A model generated the notes under the pieces. The model saw only the letters and a list, made by a program, of their open reading frames with translations, was not told the DNA's origin and did no database searches. The position numbers and the translations under genes are program-made. This document shows, piece after piece, positions 54,997 to 62,872 of a DNA stretch of 64,000 bases (its first letter is position 1; every line of letters starts with the position of its first letter). The stretch is from DASSBG01 sp963800395 (GTDB lineage Bacteria; Pseudomonadota; Gammaproteobacteria; Xanthomonadales; Rhodanobacteraceae): positions 39,549-103,548 of the forward strand of contig CAWDBD010000005.1 in NCBI GenBank assembly GCA_963800395.1, given 5' to 3'.

Positions 54997-55504
54997 CTCG
55001 GTCCTCCTCCAGAAGGCGTTCTATTTCTCCGGCAAGCATGTCGAAGTCGTCCGGTTCGTAACCGAGATTGATATCGCGCACACGGCCGTCGCCACCAATC
55101 AGGTAGGACGTCGGCATGCCCTTCAGTCCGAATCGCTCGGCGATCGTGCCACCGCTGTCGATCAGGGTGATGAAGTGGACCGGGTGCAGGGCAATGAAAT
55201 GTTGCGCATCGGCCTCGTTTTCGTCGACGCTGATGGCGATCACCGTGAAATCGCGGCCGGCAAATCGGGCCATCAGCTTGTCGTAGGCAGGCATCGAATG
55301 CAGGCAGGTGCTGCACCACGAGGCCCAGAAATCCACCAGCACCACGCTGCCCCTGAATTGCTCCAGCTGCACCGGCTCTCCCCCGCCCAGTCTGGGCAGA
55401 CTGAACGCGGGAGCCTGTACCCCCGGCTGTGCAGCCGGGACGGGAAGTGCGGCCGATGACATCATCGCGATGGCCAGCAGCGAACGTATCAGGGCTGCGG
55501 ACAT
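54977..55504 (-). CDS. TlpA-like periplasmic thioredoxin
   Basis: A 175-residue secreted thiol-disulfide oxidoreductase with signal peptide (SLLAIAMMSSAALPVPAA). The active site is FWASWCSTCLHSMPAY (C-x2-C) and the cis-Pro loop is GMPTSYLIGGDG. TlpA/ResA proteins keep cysteines reduced, often for metal insertion. Here the likely clients are the DUF4266 Cys-Gly-Cys tail or copper proteins. It overlaps the cupredoxin gene upstream by 16 bp and DUF4266 downstream by 20 bp. Confidence 0.9.
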   Translation of the reverse strand: MSAALIRSLLAIAMMSSAALPVPAAQPGVQAPAFSLPRLGGGEPVQLEQFRGSVVLVDFWASWCSTCLHSMPAYDKLMARFAGRDFTVIAISVDENEADAQHFIALHPVHFITLIDSGGTIAERFGLKGMPTSYLIGGDGRVRDINLGYEPDDFDMLAGEIERLLEEDRDAPAPR

Positions 55505-56265
55505 TGTGTGCCTGCGATCTGGGCAAGATGGGTCAATGGCATGGACCCGCTGCCGTAGGCCGGCAGCTCGGACGACCAGGAAACCCTGCCGGTGGAACAG
55601 TCGTCGAAGGTGAAGGTCATGCTGCCCCAGGGTGTCCTGGTCACGTCTGCAGCATTGAAGTTCGGCGGGAATGCGGAACCTGTCAGGAGCACAGCGGGCA
55701 CGGTCACCGTATTGCTGCCGGTATCGTACTGGCCCTGACCGTAAATCCAGTACGGGCCGCTGCCATCAGGCGCATACACGAACCAGATCGCTATCAGGGT
55801 GTTGTTGACGTTGGTGAACTCCATGGAGAACCCGTGGCCGGATTGCGCCGGGTTGTACCACTGGCCGCTCAGGTAGCCACCCAGGGAGAACGCGCTGGAC
55901 TGGGCCGGCAGCACATCGATGGTACCGAACATGCCGGAACCGGGCGCGCCGTGGACTTCGCAGTGATAACCGACGGTGCCGGCCTGACCGAACTGCATCG
56001 TGAAACTCCAGGCGGTGCTGGAGGGACTGCCATCGCCACCAGTGCCGTCGCAACCTTCGGCACAACGGAACGAGCCATCATCGGCGGCAACATTGTGCAG
56101 GCCGCCCTGATTCGCGAACGTGACCGTATCACCGGCGTGTATTGTCAGGTGCTGCGGGGAGAATGTGAGCGTGGAGTTGGCCGTGACAGTGAAGCTTTCT
56201 GCCAGGCAGGGGCCGGCCAGGGCGATCGCAGCCAGGGCCATGAAAAGACGGAAGCGGGCAAGCAT
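55489..56265 (-). CDS. Secreted cupredoxin with C-terminal SGHGF-type domain
   Basis: A 258-residue protein. Signal peptide MLARFRLFMALAAIALAGPCLA is followed by a plastocyanin-like domain with type-1 copper ligands His (GGLHNVAADDGSF), Cys and His (GYHCEVHGAPGSGM) and probably Met. The C-terminal half starts LSGQWYNPAQSGHGFSMEF and has IWFVYAPDGSGPYWIYGQG, a repeat-type domain common in secreted proteins of this lineage. It heads the cupredoxin-TlpA-DUF4266-DUF3570-ApbE operon. Confidence 0.87.
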   Translation of the reverse strand: MLARFRLFMALAAIALAGPCLAESFTVTANSTLTFSPQHLTIHAGDTVTFANQGGLHNVAADDGSFRCAEGCDGTGGDGSPSSTAWSFTMQFGQAGTVGYHCEVHGAPGSGMFGTIDVLPAQSSAFSLGGYLSGQWYNPAQSGHGFSMEFTNVNNTLIAIWFVYAPDGSGPYWIYGQGQYDTGSNTVTVPAVLLTGSAFPPNFNAADVTRTPWGSMTFTFDDCSTGRVSWSSELPAYGSGSMPLTHLAQIAGTQCPQP

Positions 56266-56372
56266 GGGTTATCTCCGGGAGTTGGTTGACCTGACCGGTA
56301 AGTGCTTGCCTGGCGCCATAGGGTTGCCGGCACCTGCAGAATGAAGGTGGCGGCAGAGCTGATGCACTGGCA

Positions 56373-56780
56373 TCCGTTTCGGCCACGGTGGGTGTCGAGG
56401 GTCAGACCGACAGCGGATTCGGCCCGGGGCACAATGGCAGGGTAGTGGTCCCGTTCAATGTCAGCGGCGGGCTGTACGACGCGGCCCATGGCCCGGCTTT
56501 GCAGAGCGGTGCGCGCATCATTGTCGCTGCGCCGGCTCAGGACGTGGCATCGAACCCGGGGACTGGCGTGTTGCGTCTGAATACGCAAGGCTATGCCGGC
56601 AGCAGTTTCGGCGCCGCTGCAATCGGATGGCTAGCTTTCGCTGGCCGGTGAGGCCGACATCGCCAAGACAGTACCAGCACGTTTGCCGTGGCGCGGCTCG
56701 ATGCCCCCAATGGCGCACACCATCCGGACTTCGGCACAGACCGGTGAATGCAATTGCACTGCTCGCGGACGTGGCACCGG
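56373..56780 (+). pseudogene. Probable remnant of a delta-60-repeat secreted protein
   Basis: The 909-bp gap 56266-57174 has no intact gene. One frame reads TDSGFGPGHNGRVVVPFNVSGGLYDAAHGPALQSGARIIVAAPAQ, which resembles the delta-60 repeat pattern (F-G-x-x-G-R-V ... A-x-A-L-Q-S-D-G-K-I-V-V-A-G). Another nearby frame gives STFAVARLDAPNGAHHPDFGTD, matching the F-A-V-A-R-L...F-G-T part of the next repeat. It lacks a start, frame continuity and the rest of the protein. The remainder to 57174 shows nothing. Confidence 0.45.
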
Positions 56781-57174
56781 ATGCTCCTGCCCTGGATCGA
56801 GATGGAATGCGGCGCCTTGTTGTGCGGCAGGCAACTGCTCGCTCCTGCTGGTTCCTGAATGGACGGCTCGCGCCAATTCAGTGCTGACAGTATCGCTGCC
56901 GAGTGACGACATCAGCTTGCCCCCGCATCAGATCTCGGCGCGGCCCCTTGACCTGCGCGGAGCCGGCAACATCGGCGCTCGTCGCTTGAGGCACGGCGGC
57001 ACAGGACTGCGTCCGATGTCTGCCCAGATCATGAGCCTTGCGCGCACAGGCCCGCTGATGAGCGCAGGTCCAAAACTCGGCGGCTTGCCCCGGATCATGA
57101 TCGCCGCGGTGTCTTGTTGCCGGACAGACTCCTGTGGGTCTGCAATGGAGTGCGAATTTCCGGCATGCGTCCGT

Positions 57175-57988
57175 TCAGTGCTGGCAGCGCGGACACCAGA
57201 AGGTATTGCGCTGGCCGATCATGGCGCTGCGAATGGGCGCAGCGCATCGCCGGCACGGCTCCCCGGCACGCCCGTAGACGTTCAGCTCCTGCTCGAAATA
57301 GCCGGGCACGCCGTCCGGGCTGATGAAGTCGCGCAAGGTGGTGCCACCGCGCCTGATCGCGTGCTCCAGGATGCGCTGGATGGCTTCGGTCAGCGCGGCG
57401 TAGCGTTGCCGCGACGATGCGACCGGCTGCCGGCGGGGATGGATGCCGGCGGCAAACAGCGCCTCGCTGGCGTAGATGTTGCCGACACCGACCACGATAC
57501 GACCATCCATGATGAAGCTCTTGACGGCTGCCTGGCGTCCGCGCGAACGGTGCCACAAATGGTCGCTGCCGAATTCCTCCGCCAACGGCTCCGGACCCAG
57601 ATGCGCAAGCAGCGGGTGTGTTTGCCCCGGTTCCTGCCACAGCAGGGAACCGAAGCGGCGCGGATCGGTGAATCGCAGCATGCTGCCCGAATCAAGCGTG
57701 ATGTCGAAATGATCATGCCTGGCGCAGGCACGCCCGTCTGGCAGAACGCGCAGACTGCCCGACATGCCCAGATGCATCAGCGCACTGCCTGCCGCGGGTA
57801 TTGAGCAGCAGGTACTTGGCGCGGCGCGCGATGCCCTCGACCCGCTGCCCCGGCAGGCGGGTGCTGATTTCATCCGGGATCGGCCAGCGCAGATCCGCGC
57901 GCCGCAGGACGACGCGCCTGATCAGGCGGCCTTCCAGGTGCGGCGCGATTCCGCGGCGTGTGGTTTCGACTTCGGGCAGTTCAGGCAT
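57175..57988 (-). CDS. mutM: Formamidopyrimidine-DNA glycosylase MutM (frameshifted once)
   Basis: Removes 8-oxoguanine and cleaves the abasic site. The first frame MPELPEVETTRRGIAPHL has the catalytic Pro2-Glu3. The second continues SALMHLGMSGSLR, with FIMDGRIVVGVGNIYASEALF (helix-two-turn-helix) and the zinc finger CRRCAAPIRS... TFWCPRCQH with four Cys. The frames meet near 57795 after YLLLNTR. Corrected length ~271, normal. Confidence 0.93.
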
Positions 57989-58094
57989 GCGCGCCGAGCA
58001 TAGGGTCTGGAGCGGTGATTGTCATGCAACGGGCACGCTGACGGAACGACGGCGCACGCCGTTTCCCGGGCCGGCTGCCGTCGTCAGGTGCCCA

Positions 58095-58616
58095 TCACAG
58101 ACTGGGGAGGGTGGATTCGGCGTGCGCGAGCTCGGTGTCTGCCGTGGCGGCGATATCGGCACCGTAGCGGGCCGGAATCATCGCGATGTGATCGTCGACA
58201 AGCACGTAGCGCTGGGGTGCCAGGGCCGCCAGGGAACCGAACTTGAGCGTATGGCCGTTGAGGGTGACCACGGCCCAGGGCGGCGCCAGGCCAATCTTTT
58301 TCAGATCAAACTCGCGTGCTGGTCGCCAGTCCAGAATTCGTGCATTGGCGATGGCGCTCAGGCGCTGCATGTGGCCGGCGTCGGCCCGGCCCTGCTGTGG
58401 CGCCAGCATGTGCCAGCGGTCGTCGCGCTTCTCGAACCGGCGCAGCGCGGCCTTGCCGGTCCTGATGTCGATGCGCGTGACTGTCTCGGCAGCGAAGGGC
58501 AGCAGCGTTTGCGGTCTGGCGCCGGCCGAGCGGCGCTGCACGGTCCACAGCACCAGCCCGGCCAGGAGCGCGGCCGTGACCAGCATCCACATGAGCTGCC
58601 GACTGGCGCGACGCAC
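58095..58616 (-). CDS. DUF4340-like membrane-anchored protein
   Basis: A 173-residue protein with one N-terminal helix (QLMWMLVTAALLAGLVLW) and a soluble part containing VTRIDIRTGKAALRRFEKRDDRWHML, similar to DUF4340 proteins. It follows the Gld-like ABC genes 4 bp downstream of the GldG-type gene, and DUF4340 proteins often accompany such systems. Function unknown. Confidence 0.75.
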   Translation of the reverse strand: MRRASRQLMWMLVTAALLAGLVLWTVQRRSAGARPQTLLPFAAETVTRIDIRTGKAALRRFEKRDDRWHMLAPQQGRADAGHMQRLSAIANARILDWRPAREFDLKKIGLAPPWAVVTLNGHTLKFGSLAALAPQRYVLVDDHIAMIPARYGADIAATADTELAHAESTLPSL

Positions 58617-58620
58617 GCTG

Positions 58621-59967
58621 CTACCGCCGCCGTCGACGCCAGGCCATGACTGCCGCGAACAGCAGCAACAGCAGTGGCAACACCAGCAGCAAGCCGAAGG
58701 CCAGCACCGTCAGGCCGGTCTGGCTCAGATCCAGATGGCGATCGGGCGCCGGTCGCGGCGGCAGGGTGACCAGCTTGTCATCCCCCAGCAGCCAGTTGAA
58801 GATGCGCCGACCCAGTGCCGCGTTGCCGGCATTGCCGAGGAAGCTGTTGGACAGGAAATCACCGTCACCGATGACCACCACCCGCTGCTCGCGCTTGTCC
58901 GGGCTGGGTGACAGCCGGGTCAATGCAAAGCCGAAATCCAGCGGCCCCTTCAGTTCGCCGGCATCGGCGTCGTACTGGATGGTCGACGTGTTCTGCTGGT
59001 CTATCGGCTGCAGCTCATTCCAGCTCTGCGGCCCGGAACTGAGGATCGGGCGGATATCCCAGCCCTGTGCCGCCACCTTGGCCAGCGGTGCGACCTGGGG
59101 GAAAACGGTAGTCAGGGCAAAGCCATCGGTGATTGCATGCTGCGGGTAGGTGCCGACTGCCACCACGCGTGGATCCTTGAGCCCCAGCGCCGCGCCGCCA
59201 CCGTCGACCAGCATGCCGGGCAGCACGTCGATGTCCAGCGCCCGCGCCAGCGGCTTGAGGCCCAGGTCGCGGGTGTCCGGCTCGGTCAGCCACAACAGAT
59301 TGCCGCCGCGCGCCACATAGTCCAGCAGGGCCTGCACCGCGCCCGAGCCGACGCTGGCCAGCGGGCTGGCCAGCACCACCAGATCGGTATTCTGCGGCAC
59401 CTGCCCGACCTGGGCGAAATTGAGCGGCAGCGCCCGCAGGCCACGCTGTTCCAGCGCGGCCATGAACTGGCCGAGATCCGCATTGGCCTTGCCCGCCGCG
59501 TTGCGCTCGCCATCACCGGTAACGAAAGCCACCATGCGCTCGCCGCCCCGCGCCAGACGCGCCAGGGTATTGGCAAACTGGCTGTCGGACAGTTCGGTCA
59601 GGTGCAGGGTATGGTCATGCCACGCAATGGTCAGCTCGCCGTTGACCTGGATCCCCGCCGCGCGTGTTGCCGCAGGATCGGCATCCGGATCAACGAAATG
59701 CAGGCTGATGTCCGGCTTGAATCGCTGATAGCGGGCAATGAACGCGGCCACGGTGGGGCGCAGGCCGCTATCGGGCTTGGCATAGGAGGTCACCTTGATC
59801 TCGCCGGGCAACTGCGCCAGCAGATCGCGACTGGCCGGGTCCAGCGAGGCGCGGGCGCCGGCACTCCAGTCGCTGACGAATCCCCAGCGCGTGGACAGCC
59901 ATGCGCCGCAGGCCACGGCCACCAGCAACAGCACGATGTTGGCCCAGAAGCCCAGCCGCGCGCGCAT
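58621..59967 (-). CDS. GldG-like ABC-transport auxiliary protein
   Basis: A 448-residue protein of the ABC_transp_aux family (PF09822). It has an N-terminal helix (FWANIVLLLVAVACGAWLSTRWGFV), a long extracytoplasmic region (LPGEIKVTSYAKPDSGLRPTVAAFIARYQRF; VVLASPLASVGSGAVQALLDYVARGGNLLWLTEP) and a C-terminal helix before RRRRR. It works with the permease and ATPase just upstream. GldAFG homologues are needed for gliding in Bacteroidetes, but in this lineage the role is unknown. It overlaps the permease gene by one base. Confidence 0.88.
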   Translation of the reverse strand: MRARLGFWANIVLLLVAVACGAWLSTRWGFVSDWSAGARASLDPASRDLLAQLPGEIKVTSYAKPDSGLRPTVAAFIARYQRFKPDISLHFVDPDADPAATRAAGIQVNGELTIAWHDHTLHLTELSDSQFANTLARLARGGERMVAFVTGDGERNAAGKANADLGQFMAALEQRGLRALPLNFAQVGQVPQNTDLVVLASPLASVGSGAVQALLDYVARGGNLLWLTEPDTRDLGLKPLARALDIDVLPGMLVDGGGAALGLKDPRVVAVGTYPQHAITDGFALTTVFPQVAPLAKVAAQGWDIRPILSSGPQSWNELQPIDQQNTSTIQYDADAGELKGPLDFGFALTRLSPSPDKREQRVVVIGDGDFLSNSFLGNAGNAALGRRIFNWLLGDDKLVTLPPRPAPDRHLDLSQTGLTVLAFGLLLVLPLLLLLFAAVMAWRRRRR

Positions 59968-60713
59968 CAGTGCGCCATCCTTTCGCGGCCCAGGCGCAAG
60001 GTCGCCAAGGCCAGCGCAAGCACGATCAGCAGGACGAAGTAGATCACGTCCTCGCTCGCCACCAGGCCGCGCAGCATCGGCTGCACATGGCTGGACAGGG
60101 ACAGCCAGTCAAGCATGCCGCCGCGCTCACCGCTGGCGCGTACGGCCACGTTGACCATCCACAGGCCCAGGCTCAGCAGCCAGGCAGCACCGGCGGCCAG
60201 AGCAGCGTGGCGGGTGAAAGCCGAACAGGCCAGACCAATGGCCGCCAGGGCTCCCATGAGCAGCGCGACGCCGAGAGCGGCGGCGGCCAGCTTGCCCCAA
60301 TCGAGCTGGGTGCTGAAAGCCAGCAGCAGCGGCATCATCACGGTCAGCGCCAGCAGCAGCAGGAGCCACAGCCAGGCCACGACATATTTGCCCAGCACGA
60401 TGCGTAGCGGCGACAGGCCGGCAGCGAACAGGCCCGGCAGCGTGCCGTGCCGCCGTTCCCCGGCCAGTGACGACATCAGCACAAGCGGGGCCAGCAACAG
60501 GCTCAGCTGCGCCAATTGCGACAGCAGCGGTACCGCGACCAGATCGGTGAACCCGGGCGCCGAGGGCATCGCCGCCAGCTTGGTCTGCGCCTGCAGAAAT
60601 CCGTTCAGTGACTGCAGGAATGCCCAGGCCAGCAGCGCCAGCGCCAGGGCCAGCAGCACCCATGGCAGGGAGCTGACCCGCAGACGCAGCCATTCCAGCC
60701 GGGCCATGCTCAT
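59967..60713 (-). CDS. ABC-2 type permease, GldF-like
   Basis: A 248-residue permease with six hydrophobic segments (PWVLLALALALLAWAFL; LSQLAQLSLLLAPLVLM; VVAWLWLLLLLALTVMMPLLL; and others) and the ABC-2 loop SSLAGERRHGTLPGLFAAGLSPLRIVLGKY. It overlaps the ATPase gene (60710) by 4 bp and the GldG gene by 1 bp. Confidence 0.88.
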   Translation of the reverse strand: MSMARLEWLRLRVSSLPWVLLALALALLAWAFLQSLNGFLQAQTKLAAMPSAPGFTDLVAVPLLSQLAQLSLLLAPLVLMSSLAGERRHGTLPGLFAAGLSPLRIVLGKYVVAWLWLLLLLALTVMMPLLLAFSTQLDWGKLAAAALGVALLMGALAAIGLACSAFTRHAALAAGAAWLLSLGLWMVNVAVRASGERGGMLDWLSLSSHVQPMLRGLVASEDVIYFVLLIVLALALATLRLGRERMAH

Positions 60714-61456
60714 GCGGCCATCTCCTGCTTGCCGGTGGCAATGGCCATGAAGCGCTGTTGCAGTTCACGCGTGTTGTCTTCCACCGGGCCGGCATGTCGC
60801 AGCCTGCCCTCGTGCAGGATGGCGATGCGGTTGCATGTGGTGGTGACCTCGTCCAGCGCGTGCGTGGAAATCACCACGGCATGATCGGCGGACAGGGCCC
60901 TGACCCGTTCGCGCCAGAGCTCGATCTGCACCGGATCCAGCCCGTTGGCGGGCTCATCGAGCACCAGCAGTGGCGGATCGTGCAGCAAGGCGCACGCCAG
61001 CCCGACACGTTGGCGCTGGCCCTGCGACAACTGACGCAGCAGGCGCCTGGCCAGGGGTTCGAGCTGCAGCAAGGCAAGCATTTTTTCCCGGCTTTCCCGC
61101 AATGACGTGCCGCGCAAACCGTGCAGGCGGCCCATCGCGTCCAGATGCTCGGCGACCGTCAACTCCACATACAGCGGGGCGTGCTCGGGTAGCCAGCCTG
61201 CCTGTCGGCGCACGATCTGCGGATGCTCGATCAGATCCTGGCCATCAATGCGTACCGCGCCCCGGTCAGGGGCCAGGGCACCCACCATCATCGCCAGGGT
61301 GGTCGACTTGCCGGCACCATTGACGCCCAGCAGGCCCAGCACGTCGCCGCGCTCGACAGTCAGGCTCAGATCCGCCACGGCCGGGCGTCCGCCCCGGTGG
61401 CGACTGACCCGATCAAGTTCCAGGAGTGGCGCCGATGGTGGTGTCCCGGTCGTCAT
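60710..61456 (-). CDS. ABC transporter ATP-binding protein, GldA-like
   Basis: A 248-residue ATPase. Walker A GVNGAGKST, Q-loop GWLPEHAPLY, signature LSQGQRQRVGLA, Walker B LLVLDEPANGLDP and H-loop STHALDEV are all intact. The start at ATG 61456-61454 (MTTGTPPSAPLLELDRVSRH) is chosen because the open frame beyond it has no ABC similarity and reaches into the divergent desaturase gene. First gene of the four-gene Gld-like operon. Confidence 0.92.
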   Translation of the reverse strand: MTTGTPPSAPLLELDRVSRHRGGRPAVADLSLTVERGDVLGLLGVNGAGKSTTLAMMVGALAPDRGAVRIDGQDLIEHPQIVRRQAGWLPEHAPLYVELTVAEHLDAMGRLHGLRGTSLRESREKMLALLQLEPLARRLLRQLSQGQRQRVGLACALLHDPPLLVLDEPANGLDPVQIELWRERVRALSADHAVVISTHALDEVTTTCNRIAILHEGRLRHAGPVEDNTRELQQRFMAIATGKQEMAA

Positions 61457-61583
61457 TGGGACGATTGTCGCTGGCGCGGTCACCAAACCGCAAGTCCGGG
61501 CCCCCTGCGCATTGCGCAGTCGCTCAGGCAACAGGGCGGCAAACGGGGTAGAATTGGTCGTCCGACGCCCCAACCTATTCGAC

Positions 61584-62778
61584 ATGTCTGAATTTCTTCT
61601 CGATTTTGCTGCCAACGGCCTGACCGGCTTCGGTCTTGGTGCCATGGCGCTGTTCCTCCTGGTGGTCACCCAGCTGACCATCTTCACCGTCACCTTGTAC
61701 CTGCACCGCAGCCAGACCCATCGCGGCGTGGATTTCCATCCGCGTGCTGGCGCATTTTTTCCGCTTCTGGAGCTGGCTGACCACCGGCATGGTGACGCGT
61801 GAGTGGGTCGCCATCCATCGCAAGCATCATGCCCACTGCGAGACCAGCGAAGATCCGCACAGTCCGCATGTCGAGGGTATCAACAAGGTGTTCTGGCAGG
61901 GCGTGGAGCTGTATCGCACCGCCTCGCAGGACCGCCCGATGCTGGAGAAGTACGGACGCGGCTGCCCGAATGACTGGCTGGAGCGCCATGTCTATGGCGC
62001 CACCCGTATTTCGGGCCGGGCCTGATGATGGTGATCAACCTGGCCCTGTTCGGCGTCGCCGGCCTGGCCATCTGGGGCATCCAGATGCTGTGGATTCCGT
62101 TCTGGGCCGCCGGCGTGGTCAACGGCCTGGGCCACTGGTGGGGCTATCGCAACTTCGAAACCACCGATCAGGCGCGCAACCTGACGCCGTGGGGCTTGTG
62201 GATCGGTGGTGAGGAACTGCACAACAACCACCACGCCTTCCCGAGTTCGGCCCGGTTCGCCCTGCGCAAGTTCGAGTTCGACATCGGCTGGGTGGTGATC
62301 CGCGCTTGCGAGAAGCTGGGTCTGGCCAAGGTGCTGCGCGTGGCGCCGAGCCTGGATGTGCGAGCCGATGTGAGCTTGCCCGACAGTGACACGCTGAAGG
62401 CAGTGCTGACCCACCGCTTCAAGGTGATGAAGGACTTCTCGCACGGCGTCATTAAGCCCGTCCTGCGCCAGGAAGCCGCGAGGCCCGACGGCGGCCTGAA
62501 AGACATGCCGCGGCGCATGCGCCGCGCACTGGCCAGCGGTGGACGCTGGCTGGATACCGAGGGTCGCGAGCGCCTGTCCAGCCTGGTGGCCCGCCGACCG
62601 CAGTTGCAGACGGTATGCGAATATCGCGCCCGTCTCGCCGCCCTGATGGAACAGCGCGGCCCCGAGGCCGCACTCAAGGGTTTGCAGCAGTGGGTCGCAC
62701 GAAGCCGAGCAGAGCGGCATCCGCGCTTTGCAGGATTTTGCCGGTCGACTGAAGGGCTACACCGTCGCGGCACGCTGA
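61584..62778 (+). CDS. Acyl-CoA/fatty-acid desaturase (three frameshifts)
   Basis: Membrane di-iron desaturase introducing a cis double bond into acyl chains. The three His boxes are split over frames: LYLHRSQTHRGVDFH (first frame, from MSEFLLDF at 61584), WVAIHRKHHAHCE (second) and GEELHNNHHAFPSS (third). A fourth frame ends QDFAGRLKGYTVAAR at 62778. Frame changes are near 61742, 62025 and 62705. Corrected length ~395. A strong terminator follows. Divergent from the Gld-like ATPase gene. Confidence 0.88.
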
Positions 62779-62800
62779 ACAGGCGCATGCATTTCATCTG

Positions 62801-62827
62801 GAAACCCGCCCCCGGCGGGTTTCTTTT
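62801..62827 (+). terminator. Rho-independent terminator after the desaturase gene
   Basis: GAAACCCGCC (62801-62810), loop ccc, GGCGGGTTTC (62814-62823) and a T-run TTTT directly after. A perfect 10-bp GC-rich stem with a U-tract: a textbook terminator placed 23 bp after the desaturase stop. Confidence 0.9.
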
Positions 62828-62872
62828 GTCTGCTGCTACCCTGCATTCGGTCAACATCATGGCTGCACCGGT

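Noticed and set aside
56683..57804. 373-codon plus-strand frame across the delta-60 relic and mutM
   Set aside because: Its 3' two-thirds is antisense to mutM and the first third crosses the relic in a non-matching frame.
57989..58094. ACGGCG-ca-CGCCGT hairpin between mutM and the DUF4340-like gene
   Set aside because: Short stem, no U-tract, common by chance at this GC content.
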